A DNA stretch of 64,000 bases, taken from Bacillota bacterium. Its GTDB lineage: Bacteria > Bacillota > Clostridia > Lachnospirales > Lachnospiraceae. A model generated the notes under the pieces. The model had not been told where the DNA came from. It saw only the letters and a program-made list of their open reading frames with translations, and made no database searches. A program made the translations under genes and the position numbers. The first letter of the stretch is position 1. The number at the start of each line of letters is the position of its first letter. Positions 9,220 through 19,448 of this stretch are shown piece after piece. The stretch is taken from the NCBI GenBank assembly GCA_023392615.1, contig JAEVYT010000041.1, positions 186,001-250,000 on the forward strand, written 5' to 3'.

Positions 9220-12200
9220 TTAGTTCCTCCTTATTGCATTAATTTTATTTTGGTAAGTAATAAAGCTCGAAATCAAATTGTTTATATTCTTGGTGGCTTC
9301 CTCCAAATTACCGCGACGCGCTGATAACTCGACTTTAAAAGATATATCCTTTAAATTTGTCAAATCCACTTCTTTTGATTTAACTCTGATAAAATGTGCC
9401 AATTCTTCTATCATTATAAAGTCTTCCTTCTTTAACGCTGTTTCTATTAATTGCATCTTTTCATTTAATTCATACATCGCTTCCTGAGGAAGTTGATTAA
9501 TGGTATCATTATTCTTTGCTTGTACATACTGCACATCTCCATCCTCATTAATAAAGATACCATCAAGAATCGAATTCTCATTCTTACCGAATATCGCGAT
9601 CATATTATCAACCGTATAAAAGAGTTGATTCATATCAATTGGTTTTGATAGATATGCATCCATTCCCATTGATAAGAATTTTTCTTTGTCACCCTTTAAA
9701 GCATAAGCACTGATAGCGATAATTGGTGTATACTCCCCTCTCATTTCCATGCCTCTAATCGATCTGGTAACTTCGATTCCATTCAATTTTGGCATCTGTA
9801 TGTCCATTAAAATCAGATCGTACTTGTTTAGCTTATATAAGCGTAGCGCCTCCAGTCCATTTGAAGATACATCCACACTATAGTTTCTTTCATTCAACAT
9901 TTTAATCATAACCTTCTGATTTACAGCATCATCCTCAGCAAGTAAAATCTTCAGTGGTTTATTATGATTATTGGTCTTTGTTTGACGATTCACTCGATTT
10001 TCAATCGCCTGCCCAATATTGAACGGAAGCGAAAAATGAAATGTACTTCCTACTCCCTTTATACTTTCAGCAGAGATTGTTCCACCCATTAATTCTACTA
10101 AGTTTTTTGATATTGCCAGTCCTAGCCCTGTTCCCCCATATTTTTTTGTAAATGACTGCTCTACCTGGTTAAAACTTTGAAATAATTTATTCATGTCATC
10201 GGCTGAAAGACCAATTCCGGTATCTTTAATACTAAACTCCACCGTTATTTCCTTTTCTTCTTTCTTAACCGTCTTTATACAGAGCTCTACACTTCCCTTA
10301 TTGGTAAATTTAACTGCATTACTAAGTAAATTATTTATAATTTGCCTTAATCGATTCGGATCCCCTACAATAAAACGAGGAATCGAGGATGAAAAACTAT
10401 ATATTAAATCTAACTTCTTTTCTTCTACACGAGGTGCATACGATTTCACTAAATCCTCAATTAGTTCCTTCATATCAAAAGTTATATTTTCAATGGATAG
10501 TTTACCTGCCTCCATTTTTGAAAAGTCTAAAATGTCATTGATTATATTAAGCAATGAGTTAGCACACTTTTTAGCGGTTTCTAAATTATCTCTTTGCTCA
10601 AATGTCAAATCTGTTAACAAGGTCAGATCCACCATACCCATCATTCCATTGATAGGAGTCCTTATCTCATGGCTCATATTAGCAAGAAATTCGCTTTTCG
10701 CACGATTCGCTGCCTCGGCCGCTTCCTTGGTAGATATCAACTTGAGCTCTGATTGTTTTTTTTCTGTTATATCTGAAATAATGGTTACAATATCATCCTT
10801 GTAAGGGCTATATACCGAGATTGATAGCCACTTATTATGAGTTGGAAGAAAATAATTATCTATATTGATTTGTTCTCCGGCTATGATTTTTTCATAGTTA
10901 ATTTTAATAATTTCATTTAACATATTATAAAATAACTCGGAATCTTTTTTTCCTATTATCTCATTCTTCGTAATACTAAAAAGTAACTCGAACGCCCGAT
11001 TCACTTCTACAAATCGCATATCTACCGGATTATGATTATCATCATAGATTAATTGAAAATATGCATATGCACTTTTTAAGCTCATAAATAAATAATAATA
11101 TTTATCCTGATTAATTCTAATATCCTGCTCTGCCTTTTTTCTCTCTGTGATATCACGAACGATACTAAACAAAATTCTTCTATTACCTATACTCATACCC
11201 TGAGAGCTAACTTCAACCTGAAATTTACTTCCGTCCTTTCTTTTATGCTCTGTCTCAAAGAAAATGCCTCCCTGATCGGCTTTCTCCATTTGGTGCTTAG
11301 TATAGCCCCAGTCTTCTCGTATTTTTCGAATATTCATACTCTCAAATTCTTCTTTTGTATAACCATAGGCTTTTACTGCCGAATTATTTGCATCAATTAC
11401 ATGACCATCCAGATCCAACAAAAAGATAATATCTCTGGCATTATCGATAATTTTACGGTATCGCTCTAGATTCTCCTCCGCTTTTTTCAGCTCCATAATA
11501 TCAGTCAGCGTCATAATACAATTTCTTTTGTTGTTATCCATAAGCGGTGTAACACTTACCAGAAACCAACTGTTCTTAATTTCACCATTTATATTCAGGG
11601 TCTTATAGACCTCAAATTTGTTACTTGCTATCCCTTCATGAATAACCATTGTTACGGCCTTATTTAGCTCACAATCCATACAATTTTCTCCAAAGCTGCA
11701 GCCTTTGGCATTCGTGTTACTGTTGGAACATCCGAAACCAGTTCCGAAGTACTCACCAATCACATTATCCTTAGCTTTGTTAATCATCTGAAGAAATGTA
11801 TCATTCGCTTCCACAATCTTGAAATTTTCATTCAATGTTACCATTCCAACCGGTGCAAAATCAAAAATAGTTTTAAAATTTTTTCTCTCTTTGATTCGTT
11901 CAAACTCCAAACGCTTAATTTTTGAAATATCTCGCAGTATAATGACTACTCCGACAATATTCTGACTCTTATCTTTTACGGTTGAGAACGTTGCTGAGAC
12001 ATACTTCATTATATTATCACTTGTATAAATTACAGTATTATTCTGTAATCCCTTCACTTCGTCATGTTCAATTACGTATGATATCGGATTCGGGACTCTA
12101 TCCCTTGTATCAGCTATATAAAACTGTATTATCTCATCAAAACTTTGCCGAATTACTTCTTCTGCATTCATATCTAAGATCTGCTCTGCGGTGTAATTCA

Positions 12201-12309
12201 TGTATAATATTTTGCCATTAAGATCTGTTGAAATTACACCATCTCCGATACATGCCAAGGTCGCAGCAGCAAGTTCCGGCGTATTAATATCCATATTTTC
12301 TAAATCCAC
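9220..12309 (-). CDS. Multi-PAS hybrid sensor histidine kinase with receiver and HPt-like tail
   Basis: A soluble sensor kinase of 1029 residues without evident membrane segments. At least four PAS modules fill residues 10 to about 520; the second contains several cysteines (GFGCSN, KGCSFGENCMDCELN). They are followed by HisKA with H547 in NMSHEIRTPINGM, an HATPase domain (GDPNRLRQIINNLLSNAVKF, DTGIGL, GGTGLGLAI) and a receiver with D836 (LILMDIQMPKLNG). The last 110 residues resemble an HPt domain, but the usual HxLKG core reads AHFIRVKS, so phosphotransfer there is uncertain. The start is a GTG with GGGGGTG upstream. It is embedded between cheA and a CheY-like gene, suggesting cross-talk with chemotaxis. 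Confidence 0.9.
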   Translation of the reverse strand: MDLENMDINTPELAAATLACIGDGVISTDLNGKILYMNYTAEQILDMNAEEVIRQSFDEIIQFYIADTRDRVPNPISYVIEHDEVKGLQNNTVIYTSDNIMKYVSATFSTVKDKSQNIVGVVIILRDISKIKRLEFERIKERKNFKTIFDFAPVGMVTLNENFKIVEANDTFLQMINKAKDNVIGEYFGTGFGCSNSNTNAKGCSFGENCMDCELNKAVTMVIHEGIASNKFEVYKTLNINGEIKNSWFLVSVTPLMDNNKRNCIMTLTDIMELKKAEENLERYRKIIDNARDIIFLLDLDGHVIDANNSAVKAYGYTKEEFESMNIRKIREDWGYTKHQMEKADQGGIFFETEHKRKDGSKFQVEVSSQGMSIGNRRILFSIVRDITERKKAEQDIRINQDKYYYLFMSLKSAYAYFQLIYDDNHNPVDMRFVEVNRAFELLFSITKNEIIGKKDSELFYNMLNEIIKINYEKIIAGEQINIDNYFLPTHNKWLSISVYSPYKDDIVTIISDITEKKQSELKLISTKEAAEAANRAKSEFLANMSHEIRTPINGMMGMVDLTLLTDLTFEQRDNLETAKKCANSLLNIINDILDFSKMEAGKLSIENITFDMKELIEDLVKSYAPRVEEKKLDLIYSFSSSIPRFIVGDPNRLRQIINNLLSNAVKFTNKGSVELCIKTVKKEEKEITVEFSIKDTGIGLSADDMNKLFQSFNQVEQSFTKKYGGTGLGLAISKNLVELMGGTISAESIKGVGSTFHFSLPFNIGQAIENRVNRQTKTNNHNKPLKILLAEDDAVNQKVMIKMLNERNYSVDVSSNGLEALRLYKLNKYDLILMDIQMPKLNGIEVTRSIRGMEMRGEYTPIIAISAYALKGDKEKFLSMGMDAYLSKPIDMNQLFYTVDNMIAIFGKNENSILDGIFINEDGDVQYVQAKNNDTINQLPQEAMYELNEKMQLIETALKKEDFIMIEELAHFIRVKSKEVDLTNLKDISFKVELSARRGNLEEATKNINNLISSFITYQNKINAIRRN

Positions 12310-12361
12310 TTAAGCACCCCCACTATCAGGACCCTTGTTACTATATCTCCTAGTTCCTTTA

Positions 12362-14452
12362 TTACATATGAATCAGTCCGAGAACATCCAGTATCAGACT
12401 TATACTTCCATCTCCTAGTAATGTACAACCGGCTAAACCTTTTATTTTATAATTATCTAACAGATACTTTGGTAGAACCTTAACAACCACCTGTTGTTGA
12501 CCAACCAGCTCATCTGCAAACACACACACTGAGTGACCATCCTGTTCCACCACTATGATTATTCCCTCTGTTAAATTAGAAACACTGGTTTCAATATTAA
12601 ACTTTTTGTGTAATCGTAATATAGGGAAACATTGACCTCGTATTAATAACATTTCATTACCATCAGGATCAGTAATTAGATTATGTCTCAACGGTCTGAG
12701 GGATTCTTTAATCGAAGCTGTAGGAATGGTATAATAAGATTTCCCTACTTTAAGATTCATACCGTCTATAATTGCTAGAGTCAAAGGGATTGAAAGTGTG
12801 ATTGTTGTTCCAACATACGGTACACTATCAACAGATAATGTTCCGCCTATTGCCTCAATATTCTTTGATACAACGTCCATTCCAACTCCACGGCCTGAAT
12901 ACTCAGAAACATTATCCTTTGTTGAGAATCCCGGTAATAAAATGAGGTTAAAGATTTCGCGTTCCGTCATCTCCTCTGGCTTTTTTGTCAACAGATTATG
13001 TTCCATTGCTTTTTTGATTATAGTATCCTTATTCAGTCCTTTCCCATCATCCTTGACTATTATCAATACGTCACTACCCGAATTCTTCGCCTCCAAAGTT
13101 AGTGTTCCCAACTTGTTTTTACCGGAATGAATTCTATCCTCAACTGATTCAATCCCGTGATCAAGGGAGTTTCGAACCAAATGCATCAATGGATCTGATA
13201 TACGCTCAATAATATTTTTATCAACTTCGGTTTCTTCACCAACGATGTTTAATTCAACTTCCTTATTAAGCTGCTTCGACATATCTCTTACGATACGATT
13301 CATCTTTTGAAAAGTTGGAGCCAGTGGAACCATTCGAATTGACATTACAATATCTTGTAATTCACTTGTTATTTTATTTAATTGTTGCGCAGACTTGTGA
13401 AAATTATGTAATTCAAGACCTAGTAATTCAGGATTTTGTGTTACCATTGCTTCTGCAATCACCATTTCTCCCACCAAATCCATTAGTTTGTCCAACTTTG
13501 CAACGCTGACACTTATAATGCTTTGAATATTACTATGATGATTTTTATCATTCTCTTTGTAAGCATTATTGGTATCGTTTGCTTTGATAATCTCAGGGGT
13601 TTTTACAGGATTTTCTTTCACAACCAATTGATTCTCCAAAGGTTTTGCAGATTTCTCCCGGTCATATTCATGCTCATCCGTCAATCTAGACAATTGAAGG
13701 GATTCTAAGAAAATCGTTTGCTGAAAAAACTCCTCCATCTCCCCATAGGTATGATTTGACTTTAGATAAATTGTAAATCCACTTTGTTGAATTGTTTCTA
13801 TCGTTTCTTCATTATCTATAATATCTACAGGGAAATAGAAAAATTCTTCCGTAATATCCTTTAAATTATGAACAATAGTGTAAGCTCTGATATTCTCCAT
13901 CTCACACCCTTCTTCAAAGAATATAACCGCTTTATAAGAATGTTTATAATCCTTCACCGTCACCTTATCCTGACTGATGTAATACTTTTGATCTTTACTT
14001 TGAGATTTTTTCTCTGGTTTTGTCTCTTCATTAAAACCATTCTCACGTTTTAAATCAGATAAAAACCCTTTCAATTCTTCTATCATTGATGATGCATCAC
14101 CATCGGGTGCATCTCCATTTTTTATCTTTTCAATTTCAATTTTAATAAAATCGATACCATCTAATACAAAATCAGATAATAGAGAATAATTTAAATGTTC
14201 CGGATTTTTCTCTCGGATGAAGTAAAAGATATCTTCCATTTTGTGAGCAAGTGTGGATATATTCTGAAACATCATAATAGCAGATGAGCCCTTTACAGTA
14301 TGCATTATTCGGAAAATCTCATTTATGGCTTCAGGTGTAAAAACACCTTCTTTTTCACTGTTCAATATAGATTGCTCCAATTGTTCAATCATTTGTGAAG
14401 TTTCAAATATGTACATATCTAGCATAGGTTCATTAGCAAATTGTCCTGACAT
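12362..14452 (-). CDS. cheA: CheA, chemotaxis histidine kinase
   Basis: The central kinase of the array, phosphorylating CheY and CheB. It has 696 residues: P1 HPt domain with phospho-histidine H51 (RIMHTVKGSSA), a linker/P2 region that is poorly conserved (about 130-290), the P3 dimerisation helix pair, P4 ATPase (HLVRNSLDHGIES, DDGKGLN, GFSTKD, SGRGVGMDVV) and a C-terminal CheW-like P5 domain. I placed the start at ATG 14452 (MSGQFANEP) because GGAGG lies seven bases upstream; an ATG six codons earlier lacks a ribosome site. It follows cheY by 23 bases. Confidence 0.95.
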   Translation of the reverse strand: MSGQFANEPMLDMYIFETSQMIEQLEQSILNSEKEGVFTPEAINEIFRIMHTVKGSSAIMMFQNISTLAHKMEDIFYFIREKNPEHLNYSLLSDFVLDGIDFIKIEIEKIKNGDAPDGDASSMIEELKGFLSDLKRENGFNEETKPEKKSQSKDQKYYISQDKVTVKDYKHSYKAVIFFEEGCEMENIRAYTIVHNLKDITEEFFYFPVDIIDNEETIETIQQSGFTIYLKSNHTYGEMEEFFQQTIFLESLQLSRLTDEHEYDREKSAKPLENQLVVKENPVKTPEIIKANDTNNAYKENDKNHHSNIQSIISVSVAKLDKLMDLVGEMVIAEAMVTQNPELLGLELHNFHKSAQQLNKITSELQDIVMSIRMVPLAPTFQKMNRIVRDMSKQLNKEVELNIVGEETEVDKNIIERISDPLMHLVRNSLDHGIESVEDRIHSGKNKLGTLTLEAKNSGSDVLIIVKDDGKGLNKDTIIKKAMEHNLLTKKPEEMTEREIFNLILLPGFSTKDNVSEYSGRGVGMDVVSKNIEAIGGTLSVDSVPYVGTTITLSIPLTLAIIDGMNLKVGKSYYTIPTASIKESLRPLRHNLITDPDGNEMLLIRGQCFPILRLHKKFNIETSVSNLTEGIIIVVEQDGHSVCVFADELVGQQQVVVKVLPKYLLDNYKIKGLAGCTLLGDGSISLILDVLGLIHM

Positions 14453-14475
14453 TTTATACCTCCAGCTCAATCAAT

Positions 14476-14838
14476 TTATAATTTTAGTATCTTTTTAATT
14501 TTAGCTATTACATCTTCATCCTTAAATGGCTTAACGATAAATGAAGTTGCACCACATATTATTGACTCCTTAACCATAGCCTCATCCCCTAGTGCTGATA
14601 CCATTACAACTTTGGCTTTTGGATCATGTTGTTTAATCAGTTTTAGTGCCTCTATTCCTGTCATATCGGTCATCGTGATATCCATTGTTACCAGATCGGG
14701 CTTAATTTCTTTGTATTTTGTAAAAGCTTCTACACCATTAGATGCTTCATAACACTCCATATCTTCTATCTTTTCTAATAATATTCTTATCGTAAGTCTC
14801 ATGAATGCAGCATCGTCAACAACTAATACCTTTTTCAT
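14476..14838 (-). CDS. cheY: CheY, chemotaxis response regulator
   Basis: Receiver domain of 120 residues with D8/D9, phospho-acceptor D53 (LVTMDITMTDMTG), S86-A-L switch residues and K in FIVKPFKDED. No output domain. It is the first gene of the chemotaxis operon, directly ahead of cheA, which is the classic arrangement for the motor-binding CheY. Confidence 0.92.
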   Translation of the reverse strand: MKKVLVVDDAAFMRLTIRILLEKIEDMECYEASNGVEAFTKYKEIKPDLVTMDITMTDMTGIEALKLIKQHDPKAKVVMVSALGDEAMVKESIICGATSFIVKPFKDEDVIAKIKKILKL

Positions 14839-14934
14839 ATTTCATCCTCCGTAATATATTTTGTATATGATAAGTGAAAAACAACATATCCATCAATGAT
14901 TGTATTACCAAGAAATTCCCAATTACCATTCAGC

Positions 14935-15525
14935 CTATTTTTTAAAGTACGCTCGCAAAATCAAATCCAAAGTTGACATTGTCTTCTCTGTTAAAGAAAA
15001 TGATCTATCATTCATTCTCCATTTTAAACATGTTTCCAATACGATACCAAAGATCAAATCGACTAAATCATCTGAATTAATATCTTCTGATAATTCATTA
15101 TTTACTTTAGCATCATCAATGATTTTTTTTATAAAGAACAAACGATTATTAAGTATTTTGTTTACTTTATTAGTCAAATGTTCATCATAGCGAAGCACAT
15201 CGAAAAGTTGTGTTAACGATGTAATTGCAGGATAATTCTCATAATATTCAACTGTGGTACGTATTATATACTGCACAGAACTATAAGAATCAAGCTTCTT
15301 TAACATTACGGATTGAGAAAGATCTTCGTCAAATCTCGCATAATAATCAAGCACCGCGATTAGCAAATCATTTTTATTTTTATAGTGGCGAAATAATGTC
15401 GCTTCCGAAATCCCTTCTCTCTTGGCTATCTCCCGTGTTGATAAACCTTGAATACCCAAATCATCAATAATATCAATTGTAGTTATGATCAGGCTATCTT
15501 TTCTATGTAATTTAAATTCCTTCAT
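14935..15525 (-). CDS. TetR/AcrR-family transcriptional regulator
   Basis: The N-terminal helix-turn-helix is clear (TTIDIIDDLGIQGLSTREIAK, then EGISEATLFRHYKNK), followed by about 130 residues of all-helical ligand-binding domain without recognisable specificity. Length of 196 residues is usual. It is transcribed toward the chemotaxis operon with 96 bases between them, so readthrough into cheY is possible. A partly symmetric AGTAAACGCTCACT element sits directly after its own -10 box, which fits autorepression. Confidence 0.85.
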   Translation of the reverse strand: MKEFKLHRKDSLIITTIDIIDDLGIQGLSTREIAKREGISEATLFRHYKNKNDLLIAVLDYYARFDEDLSQSVMLKKLDSYSSVQYIIRTTVEYYENYPAITSLTQLFDVLRYDEHLTNKVNKILNNRLFFIKKIIDDAKVNNELSEDINSDDLVDLIFGIVLETCLKWRMNDRSFSLTEKTMSTLDLILRAYFKK

Positions 15526-15540
15526 ATCATCTCCTACCGT

Positions 15541-15585
15541 AGTAAACGCTCACTCCTGTTATAATTGTTAAAAAATATTTGTCAA
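15541..15585 (-). promoter_or_regulatory. Promoter and candidate TetR operator before the TetR gene
   Basis: On the minus strand TTGACA (15585-15580), a 16-base spacer and TATAAC (15563-15558). Just downstream is AGTAAACGCTCACT (15541-15554), which is symmetric at five of seven base pairs and resembles AGTGAGCG/CTCACT-type TetR operators. Confidence 0.55.
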
Positions 15586-15804
15586 CACCTTATAAGCTAT
15601 TGACAAATTAATTTAATCTATATCCAATTATTCCTTAAAAGTAAGTATTTTAAAACATCTTTCCCTGGATATATTTTTTATTAGTAATATATTACCACAT
15701 ATTTCATCAAATTAAAACATATTTCTACATTATATTCGACATAACACAACATTTTTCCATTTTAAATAGATATTTTTACCCATAAAAACCATGTTACATT
15801 TGCA

Positions 15805-16560
15805 CTAATCCCTTTTTCTATACTCATTAGGTGATTTTCCAACAATTTTTCTAAAGTTACGATGGAACGATCTTAAATTATTATAACCACAATCCTCCGC
15901 TACATCTCCGATTGGGGTATTCCCATGTTCAAGAATATAACAAGCTTGTGATATTCGATAATGATTCAAATATTCTGTAAAGGTCATTCCCATTAACTTT
16001 ACAAATAATTTTGAAAGATATGGATAATCATATTTTAAAAACTTTGCTACTGACTTAAGCGTACAGTCGCATTTGTAATTTTGTTCCACATAAAGAAGAA
16101 TTTTATAGAGTACCTTCGCCTGAGATGTTTGCTTAACCGGTACAAATTCAGTCTGTTCAATTATTTCCGAACAAATAGTATATAGAAAGCTTTTCTGACT
16201 ATATATTGATTTCAGCTTATCAAAATCAAGAACCCCTTCATAATGCAATATATTATTAGCCGGTACCAAACCTTTATGATTCATGTAAAAATCACCGATA
16301 AGCTCAGGGGAAAATAATACAATCGTTATTTCAGATGTATTATATGTTTTAAATTCATGCATTTGATTGGAGAAGATGAAAGCAAGATCATGCTTATGTA
16401 ACTGAAACTCTTCCTGATTTATTGTCACAGATAAACTGCCTTCATTCACATAGATCAGTTCATAAGCTCTATGAAAATGTAAGGGAAAACTGTAATTCTT
16501 AAGTGGGTAATACCATATAAACTCCTTTTCCGCTACACCATGTTTCTCAAAGAAAACCAT
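15805..16560 (-). CDS. AraC-family transcriptional regulator with cupin sensor domain
   Basis: Residues 1 to about 130 form a cupin-like sugar-binding domain (FPLHFHRAYELIYVNEGSLSV). Residues 150-251 carry two helix-turn-helix motifs and end with the AraC signature NLRSFHRNFRKIVGKSPNEYR. The length of 251 residues is typical. It diverges from the GH120 xylosidase gene across 180 bases, so it probably controls that gene in response to a xylo-oligosaccharide; that substrate is inferred from the neighbour. Confidence 0.88.
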   Translation of the reverse strand: MVFFEKHGVAEKEFIWYYPLKNYSFPLHFHRAYELIYVNEGSLSVTINQEEFQLHKHDLAFIFSNQMHEFKTYNTSEITIVLFSPELIGDFYMNHKGLVPANNILHYEGVLDFDKLKSIYSQKSFLYTICSEIIEQTEFVPVKQTSQAKVLYKILLYVEQNYKCDCTLKSVAKFLKYDYPYLSKLFVKLMGMTFTEYLNHYRISQACYILEHGNTPIGDVAEDCGYNNLRSFHRNFRKIVGKSPNEYRKRD

Positions 16561-16740
16561 ATTGTTATCCTCCCAAACGATTTATTATGTTATTTCTTAT
16601 AAAATAAATATATTTTCCCATCATCCTGTTTCGTTTATAAAAACACTAATATTGTCTCAAATTATACTACAGGATGAATAGAACGAACAGGCATAAATAA
16701 TTATAATTATCTCATATTAATCTAAAGGAGGCAGTTATCA

Positions 16741-18657
16741 ATGGAATATCATGTGTCAAAAAACGGTTCCGACCAAGGTCAAGGAACATTGCAAAATCCA
16801 TTTCTGACCATAAATAAAGCAGCATCCATCGCTGTAGCGGGAGACACTGTTACGGTTCACGAAGGTATCTATCGCGAATGGGTCAAACCGCAATATAAGG
16901 GATTAAGTGATAAACGAAGAATAACTTATCAAGCAGCTAAAGGTGAGAAGGTTGTTATAAAAGGATCCGAACATATCAAAAACTGGAAACATGTTGAAGG
17001 AAATGTATGGAAGACTGTTTTACCTAATAACTTCTTTGGCGATTTTAATCCATATAAAGAAATTATATTCGGTGACTGGGTGGTAACAATCGAGGAGAGA
17101 AAGCATCTTGGTGAGGTTTATCTTAATGGAATGTCCTTCTATGAAGTAGATGAATACGATAAACTAAAGAACCCGGTCGCAAGAACGGAAGTTCATGACT
17201 TTTGGAGAAAAGAGATGGTTCCCGTCCATAATGTAGAGCAAACAAAATATGTTTGGTATACAGAAATGGATGTTGATAATACAACAATTTATGGCAACTT
17301 TCAAGGTGTTGATCCAAATGTTGAATTAGTAGAAATCAATGTTCGTAGATCTTGTTTCTATCCGGATGCCACTGGTATTGATTATATTACGGTGAGTGGT
17401 TTTGAAATGGCTCAAGCCGCATCGCCATGGGCTCCTCCAACTGCGGATCAACCAGGTCTTATCGGTGCAAACTGGAGTAAGGGCTGGATCATTGAGAATA
17501 ATATTATTCATGATGCAAAATGCAGTGCAGTCAGCTTAGGCAAAGAAGCATCAACCGGACATAACTATCGTACAATACGAAGAGATAAGCCGGGTTATAC
17601 CTATCAGCTTGAAGCGGTATTCACCGCAGAACAAAACGGTTGGAGCAAAGAAAAGATTGGCTCACATATTGTACGATATAACACAATCTATGATTGTGGA
17701 CAGAATGCAATTGTTGGTCACCTGGGATGTGTATTCAGTGAAATTCATCACAACCATATCTATAATATTGATTTAAAGCGTGAATCCTACGGTTATGAAA
17801 TTGCAGGCATTAAATTTCATGCAGCACTGGATGTTCAAATCCACCATAATAAAATTCATGATTGTTCGTTAGGTATCTGGTCTGATTGGGAAACGCAGGG
17901 TACCAGAATTAGCAAGAACTTATTCTACAATAACCAAAGAGATCTCTTTGTTGAGGTTAGCCATGGACCATATGTGGTTGATCATAATATTATGACTTCC
18001 GATTATGCACTAGACAACTTCTCTGACGGTGGAGCTTATATCAACAACTTAATCTGCGGTAAAATGAGACAAGAAAAGGTATTGGATCGTGCTACACAAT
18101 ATCATCGTCCTCACAGCACAAAAGTTGCCGGTTTCTCATTTATATATGGTGGAGATGACCGTTTTTATAATAATATCTTCGTCGGAGCGGAAGGATTAGC
18201 AGGTGTTGGTACCGCTCAATATAATTCATACACCGCTTCCTTAGAAGAATTCATCGATGAGGTTCATAAAACTCACGCTGACCATGAAGCATTTTTCTCA
18301 GTGGAACAACCTGTTTATATTAATAATAACGCATACCTTTGCGGTGCTGAAGCCTTTAACCGTGAACATGATAACCTAATTGAATCCGGCTTCAATCCAA
18401 ATGTTGTCATCAAAGAAGACGGGGAGGATGTCTATCTTTCCATTGATCTACCGGATAACTTCCTTAGTATATTAGGTGGGATTCAATCCACTACCACTCT
18501 TCAAAGAGTACGTATCGTAGATGCAGAATACGAAAAACCGGATGGTAGCGATTTAATTCTCGATACCGATTACTTCGATCAAAAACTTGAGGATCAATCT
18601 CCTGTTGGACCGATCTCCAGTTTCAAACCAGGCAAGAATTATATTAAAGTCTGGTAA
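16741..18657 (+). CDS. GH120 beta-xylosidase (XylC-like), intracellular
   Basis: 638 residues, the same length as Thermoanaerobacterium saccharolyticum XylC, the founding member of glycoside hydrolase family 120. It removes xylose from short xylo-oligosaccharides. The chain is a right-handed parallel beta-helix (repeated turns such as IIENNIIHDAKCSAVSLG and HHNHIYNIDL) with a jelly-roll insert early in the chain. The XylC nucleophile D382 (WSDWET) and acid/base E405 (LFVEVSHG) fall at exactly the same residue numbers here. No signal peptide is present, so it should act in the cytoplasm on imported oligosaccharides. AAAGGAGG lies nine bases before the ATG. It stands alone, followed by a strong terminator. 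Confidence 0.92.
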   Translation: MEYHVSKNGSDQGQGTLQNPFLTINKAASIAVAGDTVTVHEGIYREWVKPQYKGLSDKRRITYQAAKGEKVVIKGSEHIKNWKHVEGNVWKTVLPNNFFGDFNPYKEIIFGDWVVTIEERKHLGEVYLNGMSFYEVDEYDKLKNPVARTEVHDFWRKEMVPVHNVEQTKYVWYTEMDVDNTTIYGNFQGVDPNVELVEINVRRSCFYPDATGIDYITVSGFEMAQAASPWAPPTADQPGLIGANWSKGWIIENNIIHDAKCSAVSLGKEASTGHNYRTIRRDKPGYTYQLEAVFTAEQNGWSKEKIGSHIVRYNTIYDCGQNAIVGHLGCVFSEIHHNHIYNIDLKRESYGYEIAGIKFHAALDVQIHHNKIHDCSLGIWSDWETQGTRISKNLFYNNQRDLFVEVSHGPYVVDHNIMTSDYALDNFSDGGAYINNLICGKMRQEKVLDRATQYHRPHSTKVAGFSFIYGGDDRFYNNIFVGAEGLAGVGTAQYNSYTASLEEFIDEVHKTHADHEAFFSVEQPVYINNNAYLCGAEAFNREHDNLIESGFNPNVVIKEDGEDVYLSIDLPDNFLSILGGIQSTTTLQRVRIVDAEYEKPDGSDLILDTDYFDQKLEDQSPVGPISSFKPGKNYIKVW

Positions 18658-18710
18658 TAGGCATTTAAAATTAACTAATTTTTGATCCCCACCTCGGATA
18701 AATCCGAAGA

Positions 18711-18782
18711 AAGGAGCCGTAGCTAAATAATAATTTCATTAAAGGTTATCCCTTATGAATTACTATTTAGCTACGGCTCCTT
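18711..18782. terminator. Bidirectional intrinsic terminator between the xylosidase and cobalamin genes
   Basis: AAGGAGCCGTAGCTAAATA (18711-18729) is perfectly complementary to the stretch at 18764-18782, a 19-base stem with a 34-base loop. It lies between the convergent ends of the GH120 gene and the cobalamin operon. Poly-T tracts are short on both sides. Confidence 0.7.
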
Positions 18783-18844
18783 AATCATTATAGTTATGAC
18801 ATTTATTTAGGCAAAATATTATTATGCTTAAAATTTACACATTT

Positions 18845-19369
18845 TTATTTTTCTATCCCTAACCTAGCTTGAATCCCCTGATCATAAGGATGTTTTACTT
18901 TCACAATTTCTGATACATAGTCAGCAAGTTCCATTAACTCCTTCTGTGGACTTCTTCCAGTCATTACCACCTCAAGCTCCTCCGGCTTGCTACGAAGAAA
19001 GTCTATAAGAAGATTACAATCAATCAAATTGTAATGATAGGCTCCGATTATCTCATCCATGATAAGAAGTCCGACCTCTTCCTTCTTCACAGATTCAATC
19101 ACCTTTTTCAGATAATCGGAATAAACCTCCTTCGCTCTCTTTTTCGTCTCCTCCGTCATTCTAGAGTAAAAGCCGAATGTTTCATCACATAATAAGACGG
19201 ATATTCCCTCTAGTTTACGAAGAATTCTTAATTCACTTGATTTATTATTCTTTAAAAATTGAGTAAATAATACTTTACCACCACTTCCGATAAAACGAAC
19301 ACTAAGACCGATCGCAGTCGTTGTTTTCCCCTTACCGTCACCGGTATAGATATGAATTAGTCCCTTCAT
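18845..19369 (-). CDS. cobO: Cob(I)alamin adenosyltransferase, CobA/BtuR/CobO type
   Basis: Transfers the adenosyl group of ATP to the cobalt of reduced corrinoids. The family P-loop IYTGDGKGKTTTAIGL is at residues 6-21, with FTQFLK and LLIMDEI following, all in family order; 174 residues is the usual length. Last gene of the cobalamin operon, 79 bases after cbiP. Confidence 0.93.
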   Translation of the reverse strand: MKGLIHIYTGDGKGKTTTAIGLSVRFIGSGGKVLFTQFLKNNKSSELRILRKLEGISVLLCDETFGFYSRMTEETKKRAKEVYSDYLKKVIESVKKEEVGLLIMDEIIGAYHYNLIDCNLLIDFLRSKPEELEVVMTGRSPQKELMELADYVSEIVKVKHPYDQGIQARLGIEK

Positions 19370-19448
19370 GCCGCTATCCTAACCTTTCCACAATGAAATA
19401 TTTGAATATTACTAATTAATGAATTCGGTCGTTGTTGTCATTCTCTTT

